DNA from: Aedes albopictus
Lineage: Eukaryota > Arthropoda > Insecta > Diptera > Culicidae
Length of the DNA stretch: 64,000 bases
Assembly (NCBI RefSeq): GCF_035046485.1
Contig: NC_085138.1
Coordinates: forward strand, 327,356,129-327,420,128
Direction: 5' to 3'
Under the pieces are notes generated by a model. That model did not search any database. It was not told the DNA's origin and saw nothing but the letters and a program-made list of their open reading frames with translations. A program made the translations under genes and the position numbers. Within the stretch, counting starts at the first letter, position 1; the number at the start of each line of letters is the position of its first letter. This document shows positions 43,061-53,080 of this stretch, one piece after another.

Positions 43061-44225
43061 AAAGGTTGCTCCTGGTTTTTCTCCCTGAATTCGATGCGAG
43101 ATTTTTCCGAGGTTTTTTAGAAGAACTCGTTCAAGAGTTTCTCCAGGGATTCCTTCCCTGGATATTTGATTTTAATATATTTGTTCCCTGTATTGTCAGA
43201 GGCGTTTTCAGGCGTTTCAGGGCGTTTCAAGAGGTTTCAGAGGGCTTTTAGGGGGCTTCAGAGATTTTTAAATGTATTTAACATGGATTTCATTTGTGTT
43301 TCAGAAGTGTTTCAAGGCGTTTCAGGAAGTTTCAGAGAGGTTTTGTGGGGCTTAAGAAACTCTCAGGTAAATATCACGGAGGTTTCATAGCGGGAAAGTT
43401 TCAAAGCGTTTCAAAGTGTTTCAATGCGTTTCAGGGCATTTCATAGCCTTTCAGGAGCTTTAAGGATGCCTTCAGAGGGTCGCAGGTGAATTTGACGGAG
43501 GTTTAATAGTGGTTTGGAGGCGTTTCAAAGCGTTTCAAGGCGTTCCATGGCGTTTCAATGCGTTTTACGCTGTTTTAGGTGGTTCAAGAGGGGCTTCAGA
43601 GGCGCGGGTGAATTTTACGGAGGTTTTATGGGCGTTTCAGAGCGTTTTAATGCGTTTCATGGCATTTCAGAAGGTTTCCGATGAATTTGAACGAGTTTCA
43701 AGGGTTCGCAAGTGAATTTCACGGAGGTTTTATGAGGGTTTTAGATGCGTTTCAAAGCGTTTTAAGGCGTTTCAATGAGTTTCAGGTGGTTTCACAGGTG
43801 TTTTAGGGGGCTTTAGAGGCTCTCCGGTGAATTTCACTTAGGTTTTAGTTAAAGCGTTTCAAAGCGTTTCAAGGCGTTTCAAGGCGTTTGAATGCGAGGC
43901 GTTTCAGGAGGTTTAGGGACCTTAAGAGGGCTTTAGAGGCTCGCAGGTGAATTTCACAGAGATTTCATAGGGTTTTAGAGGCGTTTCGAAGCGTTCCAAG
44001 GCATTTCAATGCGTTTCAGGGCGCTTCAGGGCATTTCAGGAGGATTCACAGGGGTTTTAGGGGGCTTCAGAAGCTCGCAGGTGAATTTCTCGTAGATTTC
44101 ATAGGGATTTCAGAGACGTTTCAAAGCGATTCAAAGCGCTTCAAAGCATTTCAAGGCGTTTCAGGAAGTTTCACGGGGGTTTTAGGGGGCTTCAGAGGCT
44201 CTCAGGTGACTTTCACGTATGTTTT
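43061..44225. repeat. GTTTCA satellite with about 120-bp higher-order unit
   Basis: A 10-bp motif GCGTTTCAAG/GCGTTTCAGG is tandemly repeated. A longer punctuation block (CAGGTGAATTTCACGGAGGT, variants) recurs near 43362, 43481, 43604, 43707, 43822, 43942, 44075 and 44200, giving a higher-order period of about 105-130 bp. 43061-43190 is a different degenerate repeat. The array resumes at 48861 beyond the LINE. Confidence 0.85.
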
Positions 44226-44384
44226 ATTGCGCTGCCATAGTGCCGCGTCAAAGTGAGAGTGGGAGTGCGCGTCCAAAAGAGTTGGGTGTATTTGCTGTTG
44301 TTGGTATTCTTCTTTACGGCTTCACACACTTATTCTTCTTCATTATGGCTCGACGTTCGCATTGGAACTTGGTCTGCCTCTCTT

Positions 44385-44478
44385 CAACATAGTGTTCTTA
44401 GAGCACTTCCACAGTTATTAATTGAAGGGCTTTCTTTGCCTGCCATTGCATGAATTTGTACATTGTGTGGCAAGCACA
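44385..44478 (+). repeat. Feilai-like segment in the LINE leader
   Basis: CATAGTGTTCTTAGAGCACT, TCCACAGTTATTAATTGA and TGTGTGGCAAGCAC follow the order of the Feilai SINE body at 20313-20402 (plus-strand reading) with about 75-80% identity by eye. It lies upstream of ORF1. It could be an ancient SINE captured into the leader or a shared ancestral sequence. Confidence 0.65.
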
Positions 44479-44580
44479 ACGTGCTTCACACACGTGCACT
44501 CCCAGTCTCACGCGTAACTATAACGGTTCCCTTAAAAGTCTACTATCTTTGTTGAGTGTTGATTTGAAATTGGTTGTACG

Positions 44581-45601
44581 ATGTCTAAAGAACCAATGCG
44601 CTGTGAAATATGTAACAAACATGAGAAGGATCAAAATAAAATTTTAACCTGTATGTACTGTTTCTCGGAAGCTCACTATAAATGTCGCAACATTCTTGGA
44701 AGCGCTGTATTGCGAATAAAAGAAAAAAATGTTTTTTTGTACACCGCATTGCTCTAACATCTACCAACGCATAATAGAAATACAGAACACTAAATCGTCA
44801 ATAGTTGCTCCGTTGATTGCAGAAGTGAAAAGCTCTATATCATCTGCGGTAAACATTGAAATGCACGGTGTCAGATCTGAGATGAAGCAACTGAAAGATG
44901 CAATAGAGGCTTCACAAGAGTTTCTTTCTAATAGGTTTGAGTCGATTGTGAATGAGTTTAACGCTATGAAAGTTGAGAATAAGATTTTGAAGCAGCAAAT
45001 TGATGAATTAAAGGGTTCGTTAAGTGCGTTAGAAGGATCGGTTAACAAACTCGAAATTGATGTAGATAGGAAAAATAAACGGGATAATGACGACACTGCC
45101 GTTCTTCTAGGACTTCCTTATTCATCAGGCGAAAATGTTCAGAACATTGTTGCGAAAGTAATGAATCATATCTGGGTAAAAAACAGTACCAATTTAATTC
45201 ACTCAGTTACAAGGATATATGAAACTAGAAAAGAAACACATCCACTGATTCCCATTAGGATTACATTTAGGAACTCTGAATCTAAAGGTCTTGTTTGCAA
45301 GAAGAAGAAAGACTATGGAAAATTACTATCCTCCACTATTGATCCACATTTTATTAGAAATGGGCAACCAACTACTGTGATACTCAGAGATCAATTAACT
45401 CCTTTGTCGTTAGATTTGCTTAGACAAGTGAGAGAATGCCAAAAGTCAATGGATATTAAGTATGTCTGGTCTGGTAAGGGAGGAACTGTGTGGATTAGGA
45501 AAGACGACAGTGCAAAACCGTCTGCAATTAGATCTAGACATGATTTGATGAACATCAAAGATACTCTGCGAACTGCAACATTTGCTAAGACATCTATTTA
45601 A
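44581..45601 (+). pseudogene. LINE ORF1: PHD-like zinc finger plus coiled coil, one frameshift
   Basis: ATG at 44581 starts MSKEPMRCEICNKHEKDQNK and ILTCMYCFSEAHYKC, a PHD-like Cys/His finger. The frame breaks in the A7/T7 run near 44722-44738, and the remaining ligands (FFCTPHC) and the body are in the next frame from 44729. Then comes a coiled coil (about 44880-45075, MKQLKDAIEASQEFLSNRFE) and a conserved C-terminal region (AVLLGLPYSSGENVQNIVAK, PIRITFRNSES, LTPLSLDLLRQVRECQKSMD) like the RNA-binding ORF1 domain of CR1/L2 elements. It encodes the RNP protein needed for retroposition. The stop at 45601 is 40 bp before ORF2's ATG. Confidence 0.8.
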
Positions 45602-45641
45602 TCAACCGTTTAAGCTTGTGTTTATTTTTTCTGTAAATTCA

Positions 45642-48539
45642 ATGTTATCAATGGCTACTACGATAAATTTTCAGCATGATAGTGTTGAAGATTTCAACAC
45701 ACAATATTGTGTTCCGAGTACGAAATCTTTAAACATCGCTCAGTGGAATATTAGGGGAATGAATGAATTACAAAAATTTGATAATGTTGCTTTATTCTTG
45801 GATACGAGTGTTGTGTCAATTGACGTTATTGTTTTAGGAGAAACATGGTTGAAATCCTCTAACTGCTCTATGTATTCAATTCCGAAATATAATGCTGTTT
45901 TTTCAAGTCGTGAAAGTTCTTCTGGAGGCCTAGCTATGTACATTAAAGATACCAATCAATACACTATTAAAAAAAATGAAGAGTTGGATGGATTTCACTT
46001 AATACACGTCGAACTGAAATCTGGAGGATTATCACATGATGTGATTGGTATTTATAGACCCCCTTCCTTCGATTATTGTAGATTTCAAGATATTTTAGAA
46101 AATCTTTTATCATCCTGTCGCAACAAGCCTTGTTTCATAGTTGGAGACATGAACATACCTATAAATCTAACCAACAATAATGTTGTGCGTCGCTACAATA
46201 GTCTTTTAGAGTCTTATAATTTTGCATGTTCAAATTCGTTTATCACGCGTCCAGTGAGTAGCAATATTCTTGATCATGTTATCAGCAAAATAAATGATCT
46301 TTCTTGTGTTCGTAATGACACAATCTACACAAACCTAAGTGACCATCTGATTGTTATCACTACTTTCAAATTACACACGGCAAAAGAACGAATTGTGCTA
46401 ACTAAAAATCTTATAAATAAAAGACAACTGAAAGCGTTGTTTAGTGATTTCTTAGAAAATTTTGAATGCTCCAATGATATTAATAACTCTTTGTTGAATA
46501 TTGTAAATACCTATAATGAACTGCAGTCCAGTTGTACAATGAAAAAAACTGAAACCGTCAAAGAAAAATCTAAGCATTGTCCTTGGCTAACCTTTGATCT
46601 ATGGCAGCTTATAAAACTGAAAAATAAATATTTGAAGAAATGCAAATTCAACCCGAATGATCAGTATTCTCAGGATATGTTGAAACACATAACAAAAAAA
46701 GTTGAGGTTTCAAAAAAAGCTTGCAAATCAAATTACTACAAACAATTGCTTGATACTAACAACACTTCAAAGCTATGGAAAAACATTAATGAAATTATGG
46801 GGCGCTCAAAACGCAAAAGCCACATTGAATTAGATAATAATGGTGTCAAAACAACTAACACCAGAGAAATTTGCGAAGTTTTTAACAACTATTTTGCTAC
46901 TATTAGTTCCAATCTTGCAGCAACGATACCGAAAAACAGCGAATCTAATACTTTCAGATATATGAGGCAGCTGAACCATTCAGTTTTTCTCCGGCCGGCA
47001 ACTTATAATGAAGTTTATCTAATAATAAATGGAATTAATTCCAAGAAAAGCAACGGTCCTGATGGGTTTCCGACAAGCGTTCTAAAAGATAACATTCAAC
47101 AGTTTTCCAGTATTCTCTCGCATATGTTTAATCAAATTTTATGTTCAGGAATTTATCCGGATTGCTTGAAGATGTCAAAGGTAGTACCGATTTTTAAATC
47201 CGGCGAATCGAACAACCCTTGTAATTATCGCCCGATTTCTACACTTTCTGTATTTAATAAGGTATTTGAAAAGTTATTGGTTAAAAGAATACTAGAATTT
47301 TACGACAAGTATGATGTTTTATATAAATATCAGTACGGGTTCCGGAAAGGCTGCAGCACCTCAACTGCCATAGTTGAGCTCGTTGATTTTTTGATTGAAA
47401 ATATTGACAAAAAATGTATTGTGGGAGGACTTTTCATTGATTTGAAGAAGGCATTCGATACGTTGGACCATAATATCCTGTTAAAGAAGTTAGAATATTA
47501 TGGTATAAGAGGTGTAGCAAATGATATTATTAGGAGTTATCTGATTGATCGGCAACAATATGTAGTTATTGATGGCGAAAAGAGCTCACCACAAATGATT
47601 AACATCGGTGTCCCACAGGGAAGTAACATAGGGCCCTTGTTATTTTTAACATATATTAATGATATTGGAAACCTACCATTTATTGGCATTCCGAGATTGT
47701 TTGCCGACGATACCGCAATTTTTTATCCGCACATTGATGTAAATTCCGTAATTCGTGGTTTAGAACAAGACTTGCATATCTTGATAAAGTTTTGCAACGA
47801 CAATTTACTTTCAATAAATCTTTCCAAAACTAAATATATGTTATTCCACAGTCCTAGAAAAAATCTTGGCAACCATATTAACCCAAATGTTGGTTCAAAT
47901 ACAATTGAAAAGGTATCTTCGATGAAATATTTAGGTTTACTTTTGGACTCAACACTATCTTGGGAGAATCATATTAAAAGCTTAGAAAAAAAGGTTGCTT
48001 CTATGTGTGGCATGGTATACCGAGTTCGTTCGTTTGTGCCGCGTCAAGTTCTTTTAAAGTTCTACTACGCCTGTATACATTCTCTTCTTCAATACTTGGT
48101 AATTGCTTGGGGTCATGCTTGCCGGTCAAAGTTGAATAAACTTCAGGTTCTACAGAATCGATGTCTTAAAATTATATTTAAGCTTCCTCCATTATTTCCA
48201 ACGCTTCATCTCTATTCAGACTCCATGCATAGCGTTTTACCTATTCGGTGCCTCTGTGAAATGCAATCAACACTATTCGTGTATGACATGTTAAACAATC
48301 AAGACCGTCATTACAATTTGGTATTACCTACGGTAAATCATGGTTATAATACAAGACAAGCTAATAACTTAATGCAATCCCGAGCTGCAACAAGTTTTGG
48401 GCAAACAAAACTGTCTTATTTTGGTCCTCTCAAGTATAACAGACTTCCGGAACAGTTAAAACAAGTTAGAAATCGTACGACATTCAAAACCAATTTAAAG
48501 CAATACTACAAAGATAGAATAAGTGAATTTTTGCTATAG
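45642..48539 (+). CDS. LINE ORF2: endonuclease and reverse transcriptase, intact
   Basis: An uninterrupted 965-codon frame from ATG 45642 (a second ATG is 9 bp on). The N-terminal APE endonuclease starts LNIAQWNIRGMNE (about residue 30), with GDMNIP near 168 and NLSDHLIV near 233. RT: VVPIFKSGESNNPCNYRPIS, FRKGCSTSTAIVELV, FIDLKKAFDTLDHNILLKKL near 598, GVPQGSNIGPLLFLTYINDI near 656 and the catalytic FADDT near 686. The C-terminal region has NKLQVLQNRCLKIIFKLPP and ends YYKDRISEFLL, as in CR1/L2/Jockey-superfamily elements. It nicks target DNA and reverse transcribes the element RNA. All key residues are present, so the enzyme is potentially active. Confidence 0.93.
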   Translation: MLSMATTINFQHDSVEDFNTQYCVPSTKSLNIAQWNIRGMNELQKFDNVALFLDTSVVSIDVIVLGETWLKSSNCSMYSIPKYNAVFSSRESSSGGLAMYIKDTNQYTIKKNEELDGFHLIHVELKSGGLSHDVIGIYRPPSFDYCRFQDILENLLSSCRNKPCFIVGDMNIPINLTNNNVVRRYNSLLESYNFACSNSFITRPVSSNILDHVISKINDLSCVRNDTIYTNLSDHLIVITTFKLHTAKERIVLTKNLINKRQLKALFSDFLENFECSNDINNSLLNIVNTYNELQSSCTMKKTETVKEKSKHCPWLTFDLWQLIKLKNKYLKKCKFNPNDQYSQDMLKHITKKVEVSKKACKSNYYKQLLDTNNTSKLWKNINEIMGRSKRKSHIELDNNGVKTTNTREICEVFNNYFATISSNLAATIPKNSESNTFRYMRQLNHSVFLRPATYNEVYLIINGINSKKSNGPDGFPTSVLKDNIQQFSSILSHMFNQILCSGIYPDCLKMSKVVPIFKSGESNNPCNYRPISTLSVFNKVFEKLLVKRILEFYDKYDVLYKYQYGFRKGCSTSTAIVELVDFLIENIDKKCIVGGLFIDLKKAFDTLDHNILLKKLEYYGIRGVANDIIRSYLIDRQQYVVIDGEKSSPQMINIGVPQGSNIGPLLFLTYINDIGNLPFIGIPRLFADDTAIFYPHIDVNSVIRGLEQDLHILIKFCNDNLLSINLSKTKYMLFHSPRKNLGNHINPNVGSNTIEKVSSMKYLGLLLDSTLSWENHIKSLEKKVASMCGMVYRVRSFVPRQVLLKFYYACIHSLLQYLVIAWGHACRSKLNKLQVLQNRCLKIIFKLPPLFPTLHLYSDSMHSVLPIRCLCEMQSTLFVYDMLNNQDRHYNLVLPTVNHGYNTRQANNLMQSRAATSFGQTKLSYFGPLKYNRLPEQLKQVRNRTTFKTNLKQYYKDRISEFLL

Positions 48540-48858
48540 CACATAATAAACTGTCTTCTCTATTTTTGCACATATTTTATTTTATTTTTTCAATCACTCA
48601 AATTAGATATATTTAGATTAGCATACCATTTGTTTTTTCTTTGTCTTAATTTACCTGTATTAATGAATCCTTAAAAGGAAAGTTTATTTCCACTGGATTC
48701 AGATATTTCCACCACACCACGCAAATTGTTAAATTACTCTTGTTGCCATTTGTCTTTGTTTTATTTTTGTTTTTCATTGTAAAAATACTAGATGCAACCA
48801 TTACCAGGGGGCTCAACCGAGCTTTTTGGTGTGGGGGTAAAAAAAAAAAAAAAAAAAA
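48540..48858 (+). other. LINE 3'UTR and poly(A)
   Basis: AT-rich, then CAGGGGGCTCAACCGAGCTT and TGGTGTGGGGGT before the A tract. The GGGGCTCAACCGAGC piece can form a small stem, as LINE 3' ends often do. Confidence 0.75.
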
Positions 48859-48860
48859 GA

Positions 48861-48935
48861 GTTTTTGATGTGTTCAACGTGTTTCAAAGCGTTTCACGGT
48901 ATTTTAATGCGTAAATGGCATCTCAGTGATCGTCA
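48861..48935. repeat. GTTTCA satellite, continuation
   Basis: GTGTTCAACGTGTTTCAAAG and CGTTTCACGG continue the array interrupted by the LINE. Confidence 0.7.
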
Positions 48936-49520
48936 GAGCGGTTTCATTTCATTTCATTTAACTTTTAATCTCTAAGAGACAACCAAATACGTTAGTAGAT
49001 CCGATGACCTATACTCAAGGAAGTTCTTGGAGCTCCTCAAACTGACAATGAACTCATCACTTGACCACACATAGTAACATGAGGCTTAAGCATAAATTTC
49101 ATTCAAAATGCTCCAAAAGATCTTTGATTACGCATGTAGATTAGATAGCCAGGGAGTTCTCCGATACTCTTAAACTTTTAAACCTTAAACGCTCCGTAAA
49201 CCTCATCCTTTAAATCTTAATTCTGCTTTTCCCCCGTAAACCAACTTTATCTGTACTCCAACTGAGTACTCCAACTGTTCTGAACGCAATCAAATTCCAT
49301 TTAGGTAACGTTACCTCAAAGGAGGGACCTAAATAGACTTTACCTAAATTGATCCTACCTAAATGTAGGTTTCGGTGTCCATTTTTTTATATCATCGGGG
49401 ACAGTGCCACCACAGATACAGATATATAAAATTTAGAACACATTTCATTGAAAAACATCTTTTCAATTTAGAAATAGGAAGTTAGGAATTTAGATTTCAG
49501 TTTGTTTGTCAGTTTAGTTT
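48936..49520. other. nervy intron, unassigned
   Basis: Includes TTTCATTTCATTTCATTTAA near 48942 and repeated TACCTAAAT/ACCTAAATAG phrases at 49302-49370. It may be the 3' end of an unknown element; no gene. Confidence 0.35.
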
Positions 49521-51075
49521 CATTTTGGAAATCTCTCAGTAGTTTGTTTGGAATTAATAAATTCCTTAGGTAATTTCTTTACACCTTCTTCAACATATTT
49601 GGTAAATGTTCAGAATTTGTTACTCAACACTTTTCGGCACAACATTCGGAAATTTTATCGGCAATAACTTTGGAAACTCTTTCGGCAATTTCTTTAGGAG
49701 TTAATGTACATTTGTTTTCAAATTTCATCGACAAATCTTCCGATTTTTTTTCGGGAGTTCCTTCGCCAATTTATTAAGTAGTATCTGGGAACAGCCTTGC
49801 TAATTTGCAAATATCTTTGGCAATTATTTATTTTTTTTCGGAATTTTCGTCAGATTTTTATTTAGAGTTTCCTTGATTATCCATATTAGGTATTCCTTTC
49901 TTCAAAATTTCTTAAGGAACTTCTGCAGCAGAATCTTCCGGAACATATTCAAACTTGTTTCGAAAATTTCTTTGGAAATTTCATCAGCATTCCCTCTGGA
50001 AATTCCTCAGGCAAATCTTTTCAAGATCCCTTCGATTATTACTTTGGGAACTTCTTCGGTAATTCCTTTGGAAATTTCTTCGGAAAATTTCTTAGACTTG
50101 GACATTCCTTCAGAATTTGCTTGGCAATTCCTTTCGGAATTTCCTTCTCAAATTCCTTCTAAAATTCTTTTGATATTTTCGCCAACAAATCCTTCAAGAA
50201 TTTCTCTGGTACGATCTTAGGAAAATTTCTTAGCGAATTCCTCAAGCAGCGCTAAATGATCACGCTTCCCATTTTTTTTTGCATATTCTTTGAGGATTCC
50301 TTGCGGCATTTTTTATGAAAATTCCTTCGCAACCTCTTTGCAATATATTTCGGCAATTTATCTTGGGATGGGTTTTTACCAATTTCTTTGCAAAGCTTCC
50401 ACAATTTCTTCAGGAATTTCTTTGGCAATTCTCAGAGGAATTCCTTTGGCAACTCTTTTTTTCTTAGATAATTTTGTTTTAAATTTATCCTTTGGGAATT
50501 TCTCAGGAAGATTTTCGGAATTTTCTACGGATTTTCCCTTCCATTTCTCTGAATTTCTCGGCTGTTTTTAGGAAATCGTGATTCCGTTGTAAATTCTTTG
50601 TGCCAGCCCAATAGAAAATTTCCGATTTTCCAAAGAAATTGTCGGAGAATTCGCAAAGGAATGGTCGAAGAAATTCATAAACTACCGAAACAATCCCCGA
50701 AGAATATACCGAAGAAATTATGAAAATCATTCCAAAAATAATTGTTCGAGAAATTCCCAAATTAATGGCCAAAGGAATTTCCGAAAACGCTTCTTCGAAT
50801 TTTCGAAGAACAATAAAATGTTGGAAGCCTCAAAAAAGTTTTGAGCACCGAAGTAATTCTCAAAGAGATCGCTGAAGAAATTATCGATGAAATAGGCAGA
50901 ATAATTCACAGAAAATCCTAATAAATTTCCAAAAAATGTGACAAATTATTGACCAAATACCGAAGCAATTTTAGAACACAATAACTACAAATGCAATGAA
51001 ATCATAAAGAATTACAAAGGGAATACACATAAAATTGCTGAAGATGTTTACAAAATTCTGAGGACTTGCCGATGT
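49521..51075. repeat. GAATTC-type degenerate minisatellite with strand switch
   Basis: 49521-50560 is T-rich on the plus strand (TTTCTTCGGAAATTTCTTTG type). From about 50600 to 51075 the same pattern is inverted (GAAGAAATTCCGAAGAA type). Frames at 49873-50220 and 50503-50772 are repeat by-products. Confidence 0.7.
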
Positions 51076-51640
51076 AATTTTAGAATTTAAGTGGAGAAAA
51101 ATAATAAGCATATATTATTAGTTTGAGCTATACACAGTCTTCGGCAAAGCTTCTTCATATTTTTGAACATTTTTTTTAATAAAGTGAAATTAGGGTGGTC
51201 CAAATGGTTCTCAAGATCAAAATGTTAACTTTTCATTGTTACCATGTAGAGTAACAGAATGTTCTACAAAGTTGAAAAACACTTAATTCTGACTAACTTT
51301 GCCGAAGAAATCATATTGCTATCTTTCAGAGTGTGTCAGAGATATTAATTATGAAAAAATAGGGTTCTTTCGATAACAGTTTAAACTTTTTTTTTTTTTA
51401 AAAACGTTGTTCCGAGCATTTTTTTATCGTCAATTTAAAAAGTAATTCATGCATTTATTCTAAAAATGGCTTTTTTTTTTTTAATATCTCAGGCTCAATA
51501 TCTCAGAATGGCGCAAGCTAATTCCAAATATTTTAGTCTTGTTCGAAAGATTTTATTTTTATCTTTCAATGATGGGAAAACGAAAACGGTGTTTTTAGTT
51601 TAAAGCGTTTAAATTAATTTCACAAATATGGAGTTTTTCA
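51076..51640. other. nervy intron, decayed element with TTTGCCGAAG motif
   Basis: GTCTTCGGCAAAGC at 51139 and ACTTTGCCGAAGAAATC near 51296 are in inverted orientation, around CTACAAAGTTGAAAAAC, so this may be a decayed foldback. No gene. Confidence 0.4.
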
Positions 51641-51666
51641 TACAAAAATGGCTCTAAGTACGAATT

Positions 51667-53057
51667 GAGTCAGTCTTGGTTCGTCGTTGCATGCGTCGTC
51701 GTCCTGTGCGCGTGCTTTTGGAGGAAAAAAAAACTAGTTTTCGTGCGAGTCGGTCGTGTGATGTCAGCAGCGGATGACATTTCAGTCTGGCTTGGTTCGT
51801 CGTTGCATCGCGTCGTCGTTCTGTGTGTGTGCTTTTAGAGGAAAAAACTAGTTTTCGTGCGAGTCGGTCGTGTGATGTCAGCAGCGGATGACATTTCAAT
51901 CTGTCTTGGTTCGTCGTTGCATCGCGTCGTCGTCCTGCGTGCGTGCTCGTCTTCGTACGGGGCGGTTAAGTGTGTTTTTGGAGGCAAAGTGGAAGTGCCG
52001 CTTTTTTCATTCGGATCGGCCGCGTCGTCGTCGATAATTTGAATGTGCACATCGTCGTACCCGTGTGTTGTTGTAGCGGTTCAGTGTGATTTCGAGGCCA
52101 ATTTGTGGAAGATGCTGCAGCACATTCGCACTGGATACTTCGAAGGATGTTTATTGGTGAGCTCGTTCCATTTTATCACAATAATTAATTCTATAGGATG
52201 TATAAAATTCTGCACTGGGTTTTGTGTATTTATCTAACAAATATTGAAAAGTTCATCACGTCATGTGTCGGCGCTAGTTCCAAATGCACATTTAGTTGGT
52301 AATAAATATTTTTCTTTCATTTTTTGCATGTATGTACACAAAAATTTGAATGGTTCGTCATCTTCGGTGTCGATATTTGTAATATTTTAGCCCAAATGAA
52401 TAAATGTTTTGACTCAAATAAACGTTGCATGAATTTCTGGAAAAAAGAGAGGGTCGGTAAAAGATAGACGGCGAACCATGCGGTAAGATCTTTCTGATTT
52501 ATTTATCCCGTGTTATTTTGTTAATACTTGTGAATCGATCGCGTTCAGCATTGTCTCGCGCGGAAACGCAAACTACAGATGCGTCGGTGTTTAGCATTGT
52601 GTTCTCCTTAGTTGCGAATGAATAACTTATGTAGGGTGAGTTTTGAGGCACAATAGATCGCGTTCGTCGTCCAAGGTTTAGAAGGGTATTTCTTCGCAAG
52701 CGCTTTATTAATCACGAATCAAAACATTACATTCGTTTACCACGTCGAAATCCTCAACACATCTCCATTCCCCCTGTCCAAACTCCTAGTGATTTCTCGT
52801 AGTAACGCAGAGAATTCCTCGGTTATTGGCCTAAGCGAAAATCACGTCATCATTTCCTTCCCTATCCTCAATTGACCTGCATTCGGACGCGGCCGGCGCT
52901 GGTATTGCTTATTGAAAAGTATTGGGATTGCAGCATTTACACAATGAAGAGAAAGCTAATCCCAAGCGCCATCTGTTGGTTCTTTGTGTAAATGCAGTTG
53001 TCCTTGCAATAACAGAGGAACAACCGCGGGCGGTCAATCATGCTCATGCTCATGCTC
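51667..53057 (+). mobile_element. Non-coding LINE-like element with 5' tandem monomers and 23-bp TSD
   Basis: The 23-bp sequence beginning AAAAATGGCTCTAAGTACGA flanks the element exactly (51644-51666, 53058-53080). The 5' end holds three monomers of about 114 bp (GGTTCGTCGTTGCATCGCGT, TTCGTGCGAGTCGGTCGTGT, TGTCAGCAGCGGATGACATT). The 3' end finishes in TCATGCTCATGCTCATGCTC. No long reading frame exists, so it is non-autonomous. Monomeric 5' promoters, a long duplication and a simple-repeat 3' tail point to target-primed reverse transcription by an I/LOA-type LINE. A potential donor, TTATTG/GTGAGC at about 52154, may be coincidental. Confidence 0.82.
51668..52050 (+). promoter_or_regulatory. 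5' tandem monomers of the LINE-like element
   Basis: Three GC-rich, CG-containing units of about 114 bp (about 51668-51783, 51784-51897, 51898-52050; the third diverges after TGCGTGCGTGCTCG). By analogy with LINEs that use repeated 5'UTR monomers they may act as promoter units; that role is inferred. The ORF on the minus strand (51654-51899) simply reads the repeat. Confidence 0.6.
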
Positions 53058-53080
53058 AAAAATGGCTCTAAGTACGAATT

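Larger units (their letters stand above)
44226..48858 (+). mobile_element. CR1/L2-type LINE, nearly full length, with poly(A) tail
   Basis: Includes a 5' leader with a Feilai-like segment, ORF1 with one frameshift, an intact ORF2, a 3'UTR of about 300 bp and an A19 tail at 48840-48858. It splits the GTTTCA satellite, which continues at 48861. No exact target duplication was recognised (left GTTTTATTG, right GTTTTTGATG are only similar). It is inserted antisense to nervy in the 11.2-kb intron. The preserved ORF2 suggests a recent arrival. Confidence 0.88.

Noticed and set aside
43166..43715. Repeat protein (VSGSFRE type)
   Set aside because: Translation of the GTTTCA satellite; no conserved frame.
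51654..52050. Secreted or DNA-binding protein with internal repeats (HDRLARKLVF)
   Set aside because: The repeat is the non-coding 5' monomer array of the LINE-like element read on the opposite strand.
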